DNA of 64,000 bases from G963668605 sp963668605 (lineage in GTDB: Bacteria > Acidobacteriota > Terriglobia > Bryobacterales > Bryobacteraceae), in contig OY764903.1 of NCBI GenBank assembly GCA_963668605.1, positions 868,001 through 932,000 of the forward strand, given 5' to 3'. Below, one piece after another: positions 46,892 to 55,876 of the stretch. A model generated the notes under the pieces. The model ran no database searches. It was not told the DNA's origin and saw nothing but the letters and a program-made list of their open reading frames with translations. Position numbers and translations under genes: made by a program. The stretch's first letter is position 1; each line of letters begins with the position of its first letter.

Positions 46892-47678
46892 AGTCGACTT
46901 CGCGCATGCCCTCGGCCAGGCCGTAAATGCGTATCTTGCGCGCGGTTTGCGGCGGCTGTTTTGCGCCTAACGTGAAGGCGACATCGAGAGTGCCTCCGCT
47001 TTCCGCCGCGCGCAATCCGCGCAGTAGTTCCGCGGCCAGCGGGTCGTTCGTTCCGAAGCCATGCAGCGCCGCTTGGAGGCTCGCGAGTCCATCGCTCGAG
47101 AAAACCTCCGGGGAGCCTGCCACCCACAGATCGTTCGTGCCGGATCGCAGCTTCGCATTACGGAATGCAGCGCCTGCCGCTGCGTCTGTACTGCCGTTCT
47201 GGCTGCGGTCAACGGCGTCCATCAGCGATTGCCGATCGCCAAGCAGAACCGTATCGTCGCCGGCGATGGCGAAGCCGATGCCGTCGCCAGCGCCGGGCGC
47301 GAGCAACATTTCGACGTTCCGGTAGCGCTGCACTTTGGTCTTCGAGGCGGCCGCGGTTTTGCGCAGATCCTCAAAGCGAAAGCGTCCTTCGAAGGCGAGC
47401 AGCAGCGAAGTGCCGCCTTTTTCCGCAGCGCGAGCCGAGACGATAAAACGGTCGAGCCGCTCGATGAATGCGAGTCCCTGGATGTCGCCGAGCGCGTCTC
47501 CGAAAGTGGTGCGCAGCGATTCGGCATACTTCGACTGGCCGACTTTGCTCCATTCGACACCCACGATGGCCTGTGCAGCGGGGTCCGCGTATTGGAGCAG
47601 CGCGTCGGGTCCGGTGGCACTGGCCGGGAGACTGAACGGCAGACTGATCAAGAAGAGAGCGAGAGCGGAGCGAGTCAT
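46881..47678 (-). CDS. Secreted protein of unknown function
   Basis: 265 aa, signal MTRSALALFLISLPFSLPASA. The mature part alternates short strands and helices without cysteines; it has repeated hydrophobic phrases (GIGFAIAGDDTVLLGDRQSL, DLWVAGSPEV) that suggest two related alpha/beta units. I do not recognise the family. It stands alone between a sulfatase and motAB. Confidence 0.6.
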   Translation of the reverse strand: MTRSALALFLISLPFSLPASATGPDALLQYADPAAQAIVGVEWSKVGQSKYAESLRTTFGDALGDIQGLAFIERLDRFIVSARAAEKGGTSLLLAFEGRFRFEDLRKTAAASKTKVQRYRNVEMLLAPGAGDGIGFAIAGDDTVLLGDRQSLMDAVDRSQNGSTDAAAGAAFRNAKLRSGTNDLWVAGSPEVFSSDGLASLQAALHGFGTNDPLAAELLRGLRAAESGGTLDVAFTLGAKQPPQTARKIRIYGLAEGMREVDFPE

Positions 47679-47763
47679 ATAATCCTAAGCCCAACCGTAC
47701 TAGAAGCGTGTAGGGAAGACCATCGGCTAAACACCTTACGTGGCACCCCTAATACGCCGCCCC

Positions 47764-48552
47764 TCAGTGCTTCGGCGGCGCGGCGTGTGCGGCGGCAGAT
47801 GGGGATTTCTGATCGGTTTTCGCGGCTGGTTTTTGGTACTCGACAAGCACGGAGATGCGCCGGTTTGAGGCGTGTAGCGGATCGTTCGGTTTGCGCAGTT
47901 TCTGATCTGCGTAGCCGCGCACCTGGACGACCTGGGCCGTGCGCAGCCCGCTGGCCTGCATCAAGCGGCGCGCCGCGTTGGCACGGTCGGCGGAGAGTTC
48001 CCAATTGGAGTAAGGCCCGTCGCTCGCAAAGGGTTTCGAGTCGGTGTGTCCTTCGATCAGCAGCATGTTGGGCATTTTGCCGAGTTCCGCAGCCAGCAGC
48101 AGAAGAAGGTTCTGGCCGCTTGCGCTCGGCTTTGGACTGCCGACTTCGAAGAACATGCCCTTGTCGGTCTCCAGCATCTCGATGCGCAGGCCTTCGCCGG
48201 TTACCGTGAGCAGCACCTGCTCCTTGATGTTCTTGAACTCCGGCATCTTTCGCATCGCCTGATCGAGTTTCTCCTTCAATTTTTCCATGTCGTCCAGGCC
48301 CACGGAGACGCCTTCGCCATTGCCGGCGACGCCGTTGCCGCTGATCTTGCCGATGCCTGATGGATCGCGGAAGTAGCCGCCTACAGCTTCCTGCACTTTC
48401 TTGCTGGAGTTCATCAGCCAGAGCACAATGAAGAGCGCCATCATCGCGGTGACAAAGTCGGCGTAGGCCACCTTCCAGGCCCCGCCGTGGTGCCCGCCAT
48501 GGCCGGATACTTTCTTCTTGATGATGATCGGGACGGAAGTCGAGTCTGCCAT
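47764..48552 (-). CDS. motB: Flagellar motor protein MotB
   Basis: 262-aa stator subunit. N-terminal GGAWKVAYADFVTAMMALF contains the proton-carrying Asp32 at the canonical position in the single TM helix. A linker with a Gly-rich stretch (NGVAGNGEGV) is followed by an OmpA-type peptidoglycan-binding domain (LIEGHTDSKPF, ELSADRANAARRLM, GYADQKLR). It starts 18 nt after motA and is part of the same transcript. No other flagellar genes are nearby. Confidence 0.93.
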   Translation of the reverse strand: MADSTSVPIIIKKKVSGHGGHHGGAWKVAYADFVTAMMALFIVLWLMNSSKKVQEAVGGYFRDPSGIGKISGNGVAGNGEGVSVGLDDMEKLKEKLDQAMRKMPEFKNIKEQVLLTVTGEGLRIEMLETDKGMFFEVGSPKPSASGQNLLLLLAAELGKMPNMLLIEGHTDSKPFASDGPYSNWELSADRANAARRLMQASGLRTAQVVQVRGYADQKLRKPNDPLHASNRRISVLVEYQKPAAKTDQKSPSAAAHAAPPKH

Positions 48553-48570
48553 TGGTTTCTCCCGGCACGT

Positions 48571-49446
48571 TTAGGCGGCGGCCGCAGCAGCCGTGGCCTT
48601 GCCCTTACACGTCTGCTCCATTTCTCTGAAACTGGGGCGTACATAGGTCGGTATGACACGGCGCGCGAACTCTACCGCGATTAGAGGAGAAGCACCCTTC
48701 AGAAACGCGACGACGCCAACGCGCAGGCAATGGTAATATTGCCCCTCGGCATCGGTCTGTTTATCCATGTTTGCGGCCAGCGGCGCGAAGAATCCGTAAC
48801 ACAGCAGGATGCCCAGAAACGTCCCCACGAGCGCTGCGCCCACCTTGTTCCCAATCTCTTCCGGCGGGCCGCCGAGAGCGCCCATCGTGATCACGATGCC
48901 CAGCACGGCCGCCACAATCCCGAGGCCGGGCAACGCATCGGCCACCGTTGTCAGGGCGGCCACGGGCTTCCTGGATTCGGCGTGATGCACTTCCAGATCC
49001 ATCTCCATCATCTGGTCGAGGTCGAAAGGCGTCGCGCCCGCGCTCACCGCGACGCGTAGCGTGTCGCAGACGAAGGCAAGCGCATGGTGGTCTGCGAGAA
49101 ACTTTGGATATTTGTTGAAAATCTGGCTCTTCTGCGGCTCTTCGACGTCCGGCTCCAGCTTTGCTATGCCGCCGCGGCGGGCGTAGCTGAACAGATCGTA
49201 AAGCATCTTGAGCATCTCAAGATAAAACGCCTGAGTGTATCTGCTGCCCTTCAGCGTCCCTATCAGGCCGGTCACAATGGCCTTTAATAGATGCGGTGGA
49301 TTTGCAATCAGGACGGTACCCAGCGCAGCTCCGCCAATAATCACCAATTCCGCAGGCTGATACAGCACCAGCAACTGGCCGTGCTCCATCAAATAGCCGC
49401 CGATAATTCCGCCGATTACAACGAGCACTCCAATAATGACGAACAT
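48571..49446 (-). CDS. motA: Flagellar motor protein MotA
   Basis: 291-aa stator subunit with four TM helices (about residues 1-18, 30-47, 169-190 and 201-222). The conserved prolines sit in ALPGLGIVAAVLG and YGFFAPLA, and the cytoplasmic loop contains the long charged region. The extra C-terminal tail is Lys/Ala rich. A sigma-28-like promoter lies 31 nt upstream (49477-49503). Confidence 0.93.
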   Translation of the reverse strand: MFVIIGVLVVIGGIIGGYLMEHGQLLVLYQPAELVIIGGAALGTVLIANPPHLLKAIVTGLIGTLKGSRYTQAFYLEMLKMLYDLFSYARRGGIAKLEPDVEEPQKSQIFNKYPKFLADHHALAFVCDTLRVAVSAGATPFDLDQMMEMDLEVHHAESRKPVAALTTVADALPGLGIVAAVLGIVITMGALGGPPEEIGNKVGAALVGTFLGILLCYGFFAPLAANMDKQTDAEGQYYHCLRVGVVAFLKGASPLIAVEFARRVIPTYVRPSFREMEQTCKGKATAAAAAA

Positions 49447-49476
49447 AAGTTGGGGTGATGTCTGTCTCCGATTAGC

Positions 49477-49503
49477 TTATCGGCAGCGCGGCGGAACAGT
49501 TTG
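49477..49503 (-). promoter_or_regulatory. Sigma-28 (FliA)-like promoter of motAB
   Basis: On the minus strand CAAACTGT, 11 nt, GCCGATAA. The -10 is an exact match to the flagellar sigma-28 box and the -35 matches 5 of 8 positions of TAAAGTTT. Transcription should begin about 24 nt before the motA ATG. Confidence 0.55.
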
Positions 49504-49521
49504 TGGTTTTTCTGTATGGAA

Positions 49522-50667
49522 TTACAGACCGGTCTGCGGGTAAGGAAATCCGGTGGGCGGGGCGGCGCCGGGCGAGACATAGGTGCGCATGGCCGCATCG
49601 CAGGCGGCGTAGCCCCAATTGATGATGCGCTCCTGCAGGCCCGGATCCATGGCCTTCAGACGGGTGGGCGTGGCGGCGAGCGCCAGTGTTTTTTCCACGG
49701 GGCAGGGCAGTGTTCCGGCGGCGGAGAAGTCCGCCGCATTGCTGCGCATGCTCCAATAGGCGCCATCGCGCAGGCCAGCCTTGTAGGAGCCGATTACCTG
49801 ACGCACGCGCAGCGCGCGCACCTGACTGTCGATCAAGTTGAGGACGCGGTAGGAATGGCGAGCCCAATCGTGGTGCGGCTCGGGTTCCGGCGCCACCGCG
49901 CCCCCGGCGTCGCTGACCAGTATTGTGCGATAGCGCTTCCAGGCGGTCTCCAGGCCGAGGTTGTCGTAGACGCCGCCGTCGGTCAAAATCGCCCTCGAGA
50001 TGTAGGGCTCGATTTGCAGACCATCGCCGCTGGCCGGCGTGAACGAGAGCGGGTCAAGGTCCAGCTCCACAGGCGAGAGGAACGGCGGAAAGGCGGACGA
50101 GGCACACACGGCTGTGGCCAGCGAGACCGTTGGATTGCGCACCTCACCCACCCTGTAATCGCGCATGTAGGGCTTCGAAAAGCGCCACAGCGATTTCGAT
50201 TGCACGTTCGTTGCATTGATCACGAAGCGGGGTCTGTCCGGCAGATCCTGCAAAGTGGCATCGCCGAAGAGGTGTTTGCGGTAAGCGGCACGCACTTTTT
50301 CCGGCACCGTACCTGGACCGAGCACGCCTCCGAGCACAGAGGAGACGTCGATGGTGTCGCCGGCCAGCGAGCGCACCGGGTCCACCACGGCCTTCCCGAA
50401 TCCGCGCGCCACTCCATCGGCGCCGAAATCGAGCAGACCCCAGTGGAGGCCCAGCACGCCCGCTGTAATGGATCCGCCGGAAACGCTCGATATGCGGTCA
50501 AGCTTCGGCAGGTATCCAAGGTCGTTGAGGCGCCACAAGACGCCTAGATGAAAGATCATGGCGCGATAGCCGCCGCCGGAAAGACACAGCGCGCTGCCCG
50601 GTTGCGGCTCGCCGGCGGAATCGTTCACGGGCGAGAGCTGTTCCAAAAGTTCCTGTGATTCAGGCAT
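49522..50667 (-). CDS. Patatin-like phospholipase
   Basis: 381-aa soluble protein without signal peptide. Oxyanion-hole motif SGGGYRA at 30-36, nucleophile in ISSVSGGSI with Ser63 (first Gly of GxSxG replaced by Ser, as in several bacterial members), and catalytic Asp230 in ILTDGGVYDN. It likely cleaves membrane lipids. The GTG/ATG overlap of 8 nt with the upstream metallo-hydrolase gene means they are translated together; it is the third of three genes in the order gluzincin, MBL, patatin. Confidence 0.85.
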   Translation of the reverse strand: MPESQELLEQLSPVNDSAGEPQPGSALCLSGGGYRAMIFHLGVLWRLNDLGYLPKLDRISSVSGGSITAGVLGLHWGLLDFGADGVARGFGKAVVDPVRSLAGDTIDVSSVLGGVLGPGTVPEKVRAAYRKHLFGDATLQDLPDRPRFVINATNVQSKSLWRFSKPYMRDYRVGEVRNPTVSLATAVCASSAFPPFLSPVELDLDPLSFTPASGDGLQIEPYISRAILTDGGVYDNLGLETAWKRYRTILVSDAGGAVAPEPEPHHDWARHSYRVLNLIDSQVRALRVRQVIGSYKAGLRDGAYWSMRSNAADFSAAGTLPCPVEKTLALAATPTRLKAMDPGLQERIINWGYAACDAAMRTYVSPGAAPPTGFPYPQTGL

Positions 50668-51961
50668 GTTCCTGCTTCTCGAGTGAAATCACGATTTCTT
50701 CGCTAATGCGGCCCTTCCCTTTGATGTCCTGCGTGCTGTGATAGTCGCTGTCGAGGCGCAGCGCCTCGACGAGTTTCTTGCGGGGCACTTCGGTTCCGCT
50801 GCGGGCATCGCCATGTTTGCCGGCCAGCGTGGAGACGACGGTGGTGAGCCGGTCCGGCGCGTTAGCCGGGCCACGATGGCGAAAGAGATTCCAGAGGCTT
50901 TTGGGCGTAGCGTTCAAGCTGCCGTGATGGCCCACTTTATAGAGTTCGACACCGGCCAGCAATTCCCGTATCGCCGGTTTCGAGAGCGCGTAGGACCAGT
51001 TCTCGATCTGCGCGTCGCCGGAGAACAGGAAGCGTTTGCCGCCGGCCTCAAACAACAAAATCACGCTCGTGTTGTTGATCGCCTCGTCGAGCGCGCGCAC
51101 AATGGAGAGCAATTGTTCCGCGCGCAGCCGCTGCATTTTCTTGATGAACCAGCGCGCCTGCGGCGGACGGCTGCGCGCGGCATAGGTCGCGGCCGCGGGA
51201 AAGAGCAGCGGCGCGGACTCTGCGGCGGGCGCCGACGCGCGTGCCTGCAAATGCCAGAATTCGGCGGCGTCCGCGGTGCGTTGACGGCGGATCTGTTGTG
51301 ACTGTTCGAGCGTGGGTGGACCCAGAACGTGCACCGAAACGCCTGGCAGCAACGCTTCCAGACCGCACGGGCTGCCACAATTCACGAAGTAATTCCGGCG
51401 GCCCATGGATTGCAAGTTCCGGATCGCTGGGAGGTTTGCGATGTTGTCTTCGCCGAGAAATGCGAGACGCTTGCACGCGGCGGGGCTGAGCGTGGTGCGC
51501 AACGAAGGCAGTCCGGCCACGAGATTCGCGGCGAAGCTTTGCATGCTGGCGAGCGAGGCGGCGAAGGCTTTGCCTTCCTGCTGTGTCGCGGTTGCGCGCG
51601 TGGCGTCCAGCGCGGCGCGGGGGTCCTCGGTCCAGGGTTGAATCACGACGTCAGGCGCGAGCGCGGCGATAATGTCTCCCGGTCCCTTACCGTTCTTTTT
51701 TGTGGCGAAACCGCTGATGTGATCCTTATGCCGGTGCGTGGCCACGACGGCATGCAGTTTGCCGTGGGAGACCGTGCGTATATCTTCGGCGATGCGCAGC
51801 AGCAGCGTCGCGGCCTCGTCGTCGCCGGTTCCGGTCGTGCCAAAGTCGATGAGTACATGCCGTTCGAAAGTGGGGTAGCGAAAGCTCAGCAGGAAGCAAT
51901 CGCCGAAGCCTACCTTATATGTGCGCAGCGTCAACGCCACGGGTTTGCCGGCGGCGGGCAT
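50660..51961 (-). CDS. ComEC/Rec2-like metallo-beta-lactamase hydrolase
   Basis: 433 aa from ATG 51961; the frame to 52069 lies inside the upstream gene. The MBL core has LIDFGTTGTGDDE, VVATHRHKDHISG (His76, His78, Asp80, His81), a later Asp in FLFSGDAQIENW and His in VGHHGSLNATPKS. It resembles the soluble MBL domain of ComEC proteins, without any TM helices. Presumed hydrolase of nucleotide or nucleic-acid phosphodiesters. It begins 3 nt after the gluzincin stop and overlaps patatin by 8 nt. Confidence 0.82.
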   Translation of the reverse strand: MPAAGKPVALTLRTYKVGFGDCFLLSFRYPTFERHVLIDFGTTGTGDDEAATLLLRIAEDIRTVSHGKLHAVVATHRHKDHISGFATKKNGKGPGDIIAALAPDVVIQPWTEDPRAALDATRATATQQEGKAFAASLASMQSFAANLVAGLPSLRTTLSPAACKRLAFLGEDNIANLPAIRNLQSMGRRNYFVNCGSPCGLEALLPGVSVHVLGPPTLEQSQQIRRQRTADAAEFWHLQARASAPAAESAPLLFPAAATYAARSRPPQARWFIKKMQRLRAEQLLSIVRALDEAINNTSVILLFEAGGKRFLFSGDAQIENWSYALSKPAIRELLAGVELYKVGHHGSLNATPKSLWNLFRHRGPANAPDRLTTVVSTLAGKHGDARSGTEVPRKKLVEALRLDSDYHSTQDIKGKGRISEEIVISLEKQEHA

Positions 51962-51963
51962 CT

Positions 51964-53664
51964 TCAGGCCTCCACCTTGTCCATGGGCCGTCCCATCATC
52001 TTGAGCAAGTGCATGCGCGAGAAGAGTTGCATGGCGGATGCTCCTTTGTCGAAGAAGCCATGCTCCCATAAGTATTTCAGGCGCCGCGTCTGGCGCTCGC
52101 CGCTCCCGATGCGGTTGCGGACATGGAATTTCAAACGTCCGTATTCGTCGAAAATCAGTGCTCCGCCGCCGTACAATTTCACCGCTGTCGAGGGCGGCAT
52201 GGCCGCCGGCCGTGCGATGCCGTAGATCCCCAACTCGGAGGCGTTCAGATTGATCGTCTGGAAATATTCGGCGACGGTTTCGCGCAGCGGAAAGCCATCC
52301 GGGCCGATACGCAGGCAGGGCCGCACGGAGAGCACGCGGCTAAAGGCGTCCTCACAGAGGCCCAGCGGTTTGCGGTTTTCCCACAGGAAGCGGAAAACCT
52401 CGTCGGGATCGCGCTGCATCGGCTCGAAATGCGTCATGTCATAGCACAGCGGACCGCCGGGCGGTTCCCACACTCCGCCCTTCTGTTTCGATGACGGCGC
52501 GATGCCGTAGGCGCGAAATGTATCGAGCAGCGCCTGGCGGTAGTGGAAGCGGCCATCGTCGGGCTGAATCTCGGTGTCCGCCGTGAGCAGTGCGCTGAGA
52601 AAATCGCCAAATTCAAGATCGGTGGGCGGCGCGTAGTCGAGCGCGCGAATCGACATAGTGAGCAGATGATTGGCGGCGCTCGCGCCCTCTTCGGCGACGC
52701 GGCGGCGGTCATAGAAACCGGGCTTGACCTCGCCGAGACCCGCAAGCCGGTTGCGCCAGACGGCTACAAACGAATTGAGCATCGCCGCGACGAAGATTTC
52801 GCCGCGGAGGTGCGGCTCCTGGTACGTGTCCCGGTTGAGATAATTCGGCGATGGCGGGAGCGTCGCGGATTGGCGCAGTGGGCCGCCGCGCACGGCATCC
52901 ATCTCCCGGCCCATTTGCTCGGCGAGTCCGAGCAGCGCCGAGCGCCGCAGGCTGTCTGCCGAGGTCAGTTCCACGGCGAGCAGCGGCCTGCCGCCTCGCG
53001 TTGCGCCCACGCGGTCGAGCAGCAGTTCGACGACTTCCGGCAGGGCGAAGACGCTGAGTAGCGCGGCGACATCGGCGAAGCCTTCATGGAATGCCGCCTG
53101 GTCAGGAGAAGATGGATCGCTGTAGCGCTCGCGCAGGCCGTCGACGAGTGCGTGCGTGGTCTCGTGGGCGACGACGTCGTGCGAGAGGCACGTGAAGACC
53201 ATGCCCTTGTGTCCGGGGAAATAGCCGAAGACGAGTGCCTGGGCTTCGCGCGAGTAGAATGCATTGGCGCCGGCGAAAGCATGTGGAGCGATTTGCAGTT
53301 GGTGGCCGAGGAAACTCCACTTGACGCGGCGTCCGAGAGCGAATTCAAAACGCGCGAGGGTGCGCATGACGATCGCATAGACGTTTTGCGCATGGAAATC
53401 CGGGTTGGCCAGAAGCTCTTCGTCCGGCGCATCGCGGAATGGATCGATGCCTGCTTTGCGCGCCATCGGCTTGTAGAGCTTGGAACTGGAAGCGTCGAAG
53501 TCGATTACCTGGACACGGTAGCCGCGCGGGCCGGGTCCGAGATCCTCGGCGGGCACTTCGACGCTGGCTGTGAGCAGGCGTCCGGCGCGGTCGCGCACGG
53601 ATGGATCCTGCGCGACGATGCGCAGCGTGCAGGTACGCGGCCTGGGTGTCGAATCAATGCTCAC
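51964..53664 (-). CDS. Thermolysin-like gluzincin metallopeptidase
   Basis: 566 aa with GTG start at 53664 and no signal peptide, so likely cytoplasmic unless exported by another route. Zinc motif VVAHETTHALVDGL (His167, Glu168, His171) and third ligand Glu194 in AFHEGFADVAAL, spaced as in the M4 family. The protein continues well beyond the protease fold with two segments I do not recognise (LNLNASELG region and a basic C-terminus). First gene of the triad; the 92-bp AT-rich gap before it should hold the promoter. Confidence 0.78.
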   Translation of the reverse strand: MSIDSTPRPRTCTLRIVAQDPSVRDRAGRLLTASVEVPAEDLGPGPRGYRVQVIDFDASSSKLYKPMARKAGIDPFRDAPDEELLANPDFHAQNVYAIVMRTLARFEFALGRRVKWSFLGHQLQIAPHAFAGANAFYSREAQALVFGYFPGHKGMVFTCLSHDVVAHETTHALVDGLRERYSDPSSPDQAAFHEGFADVAALLSVFALPEVVELLLDRVGATRGGRPLLAVELTSADSLRRSALLGLAEQMGREMDAVRGGPLRQSATLPPSPNYLNRDTYQEPHLRGEIFVAAMLNSFVAVWRNRLAGLGEVKPGFYDRRRVAEEGASAANHLLTMSIRALDYAPPTDLEFGDFLSALLTADTEIQPDDGRFHYRQALLDTFRAYGIAPSSKQKGGVWEPPGGPLCYDMTHFEPMQRDPDEVFRFLWENRKPLGLCEDAFSRVLSVRPCLRIGPDGFPLRETVAEYFQTINLNASELGIYGIARPAAMPPSTAVKLYGGGALIFDEYGRLKFHVRNRIGSGERQTRRLKYLWEHGFFDKGASAMQLFSRMHLLKMMGRPMDKVEA

Positions 53665-53756
53665 GCCTGAAGTCGCCTTGAAATTCTATTTCTAACACAA
53701 ATCAAATTAAAAGACGAGATAATTCTTGCGGATTACTCAACAATTAACAGGCGGGG

Positions 53757-54242
53757 TCAGCGTACGATTTCGGAGGAGGCGCCATCGACGTCGTCGATGC
53801 GCACACGGATCTGGCGTGCCGACTGGAGTTTCGCCTCGGGCGCGCTGAAGCTGACGGCGATCATGCGGTCGAGCGTCTGCCGGGAGCCTAGTTTTTCCTT
53901 CACGCGCAGCGTTTCGTTGAACTTCTGGCCCAGGGCCGGGTGGTACTCGAACACGCGGCGCGCATCGAGTTCGGCGATATTGGCGCCCTCGAGTTTCTGC
54001 CCGTCGGCGGTGGTCAGTGTGACCGTTACCTTTTTCACGACGAACGTATAATCCGAAGGATTAATAAAGCGGAAATCGATGATTGCGATCGAGTTGTTTT
54101 CTTCCACCGCGAGCGTGCGGAACTTCTGGACGCTGCCCTTCAATTCGAGATGCGAGCCGCGCGTGAGATAGAGAACGAGGCTAAGCGCGCCGGCCGCGAC
54201 AGCCAGGCCGATGAGGATGAAGAAAGCAGTCCGCCGATTCAC
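53757..54242 (-). CDS. Membrane-anchored small protein, unknown
   Basis: 161 aa with GTG start at 54242. One N-terminal TM helix (AFFILIGLAVAAGALSLVLYL) leads to a periplasmic beta-rich domain (IAIIDFRFINPSDYTFVVKKVTVTL) resembling LEA/Ig-like sandwiches. It lies between the corrinoid locus and the protease triad and has no clear operon partner. Confidence 0.6.
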   Translation of the reverse strand: MNRRTAFFILIGLAVAAGALSLVLYLTRGSHLELKGSVQKFRTLAVEENNSIAIIDFRFINPSDYTFVVKKVTVTLTTADGQKLEGANIAELDARRVFEYHPALGQKFNETLRVKEKLGSRQTLDRMIAVSFSAPEAKLQSARQIRVRIDDVDGASSEIVR

Positions 54243-54361
54243 GCTTACACGGTATCAGAATGCAGCGCCGGATGGAGCGGGGACAGCCTACGGCTTGCGC
54301 AGTTCCACGAAAAAGTTGCGGTTCCGTCCCTGGATCAAGACAGTGCGCTTACGAGTGAGCG

Positions 54362-55801
54362 TTAGCCCTCCAGTCTCACTTTGAATCCCAGCAGCGAGGC
54401 TGCGGCTTCGACTGCGGGGCGCTGGTCGCCGTAGTACGTGACGCGGTGCCAACCGTCGGCCCAGCCGTCGATCAACTTGTAGGCGTCTTTCACCTCCGCC
54501 GCCAATTTCGTGCGGCAAGCCTTGTCTTCGTCGATGTTCTCGACAGTCTTCGCCTGGTGGAACAGGACTTCCTTCTTGAGTGGCAGAAATTCAATTGTCG
54601 TCGTCAGCGCGCCCAACGGCATCAGTGAGCGCACAGCCGCTCCCTTGCGGTCCTCCGAATGGCTGCGGATTTCATAGGGATTTGCCTTGCCTTTCGGCCC
54701 ATACACCTTGTTCGAGCCGACACAGTGCGCGTAGATGATCTGGTTCTTCGACGTGTCGATTACGGGATCGGAGATGAAACCCGGCTGTCCGGCGGCGTGG
54801 CTCATCAGCAACATGGTAGCCGTGCTGGTCAGGTCGGCCTCGCACGCGCCGACATGGTTGTCGTTATTGAGTTGGAAAAATCCCATGCACGGATAGGCGC
54901 GCAACTGCTTTCCGTAAAACAGATCCAGGCAATCCACGGTGATCGCCTTCGACTTGTTTTGCTTGAGCAACTCGACCATCGCCAGGTACATCCTGCCGCC
55001 TTCGATGATCTCCGCTTTCGAGGGCTCCACAACCTTGGCCGATTCCTTGATCCAGCGCTGCGCCCATGCCGTCCCGTCCTTCTCGCTCACCTTGTCATAG
55101 CACGCGTTCAACTCCGCTCCGGGTACTGTTACCACAGTGGCGCCCAACGACGATTTGATATCCTTCACCAATTGAGAGCGGTCGCGCTTGCCGACGCAGA
55201 CGATCGTCTCGCGCGTCATCCGCGCCACGGCGTCCAAGGCGCAGACCGCTCGCGACACGTCCTCGAAGCGTGTGGAGGAGACCGCTACGACGGGCCGGCC
55301 CTCCCGTTTGGCTCGCCCCGCATTGCCCAGAAACTCCCCGGTTCCGCCGTAGAGGTGATCCACCGCGACTACGCGTTTGCCGGAGAGCATAATGGTCGCA
55401 CCCGCGTTCTTGCTTGGAATGCCCATCAGGTAAACGAGGTAGCCTTCCACCTCGGCATCTTTCGCCAGAATCGCCTGCGACTCCGCCGCGCTCATCGACG
55501 TCACCGGCAGGAATTCACACTGCGGACACGCCGCCACGATTTTCGCGAGAAACTCTTTCTTCCTGGACTCATAGTCGAAGTTGACATAGGGCCAGCCTTG
55601 GACATCCTTCGGCGCTTGCGTGAAGACCACGCGGATCTTCGTTCTTACGCCCGTTTCGAGCAGCAGAGGGTCGGGGAGCGTGGAAGGCATCGCTTTCGCC
55701 AAGGCGGCACAGGCGGGCGCCGCCGCGCAGGCCGCACACTTCATGAGAAAGTCGCGACGTGGCACGGGAGCCACGTAGGGGAGAGTGTCGGAGAGTTTCA
55801 T
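54362..55801 (-). CDS. Exported L-fucose/L-arabinose isomerase-like protein
   Basis: 479 aa with a twin-arginine signal (VPRRDFLMKCAACAAAPACAALA). The body resembles the fucose/arabinose isomerase fold: GYLVYLMGIPSKNAG, the GMFQ-like CMGFFQLNNDNHVGACEADLTSTATMLL, and PGFISDPVIDTSKNQIIYAHC. Glu/Asp/His candidates for metal binding are present in CEADLTS and AHCVGS. Sugar isomerases are usually cytoplasmic, so export is odd; it may act on a different substrate. It follows the ferredoxin gene by 75 nt and is the last gene of the corrinoid operon. Confidence 0.6.
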   Translation of the reverse strand: MKLSDTLPYVAPVPRRDFLMKCAACAAAPACAALAKAMPSTLPDPLLLETGVRTKIRVVFTQAPKDVQGWPYVNFDYESRKKEFLAKIVAACPQCEFLPVTSMSAAESQAILAKDAEVEGYLVYLMGIPSKNAGATIMLSGKRVVAVDHLYGGTGEFLGNAGRAKREGRPVVAVSSTRFEDVSRAVCALDAVARMTRETIVCVGKRDRSQLVKDIKSSLGATVVTVPGAELNACYDKVSEKDGTAWAQRWIKESAKVVEPSKAEIIEGGRMYLAMVELLKQNKSKAITVDCLDLFYGKQLRAYPCMGFFQLNNDNHVGACEADLTSTATMLLMSHAAGQPGFISDPVIDTSKNQIIYAHCVGSNKVYGPKGKANPYEIRSHSEDRKGAAVRSLMPLGALTTTIEFLPLKKEVLFHQAKTVENIDEDKACRTKLAAEVKDAYKLIDGWADGWHRVTYYGDQRPAVEAAASLLGFKVRLEG

Positions 55802-55847
55802 GGATAGAGGCCGTTATATCGTAAATACAATGCCACCGCAAGCGGTA

Positions 55848-55857
55848 CCGTTAACGG
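55848..55857. promoter_or_regulatory. Short perfect palindrome upstream of the isomerase-like gene
   Basis: CCGTTAACGG, about 47 nt before the start of 54362-55801, next to a second small stem CCGC-AA-GCGG (55836-55845). A possible operator; unsupported beyond its symmetry. Confidence 0.25.
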
Positions 55858-55876
55858 ATCTCCGAAAAAAACAGCC

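Noticed and set aside
49525..49536. Palindrome CAGACCGGTCTG at the end of the patatin gene
   Set aside because: It encodes the conserved end of that frame and has no promoter nearby, so no regulatory role is supported.
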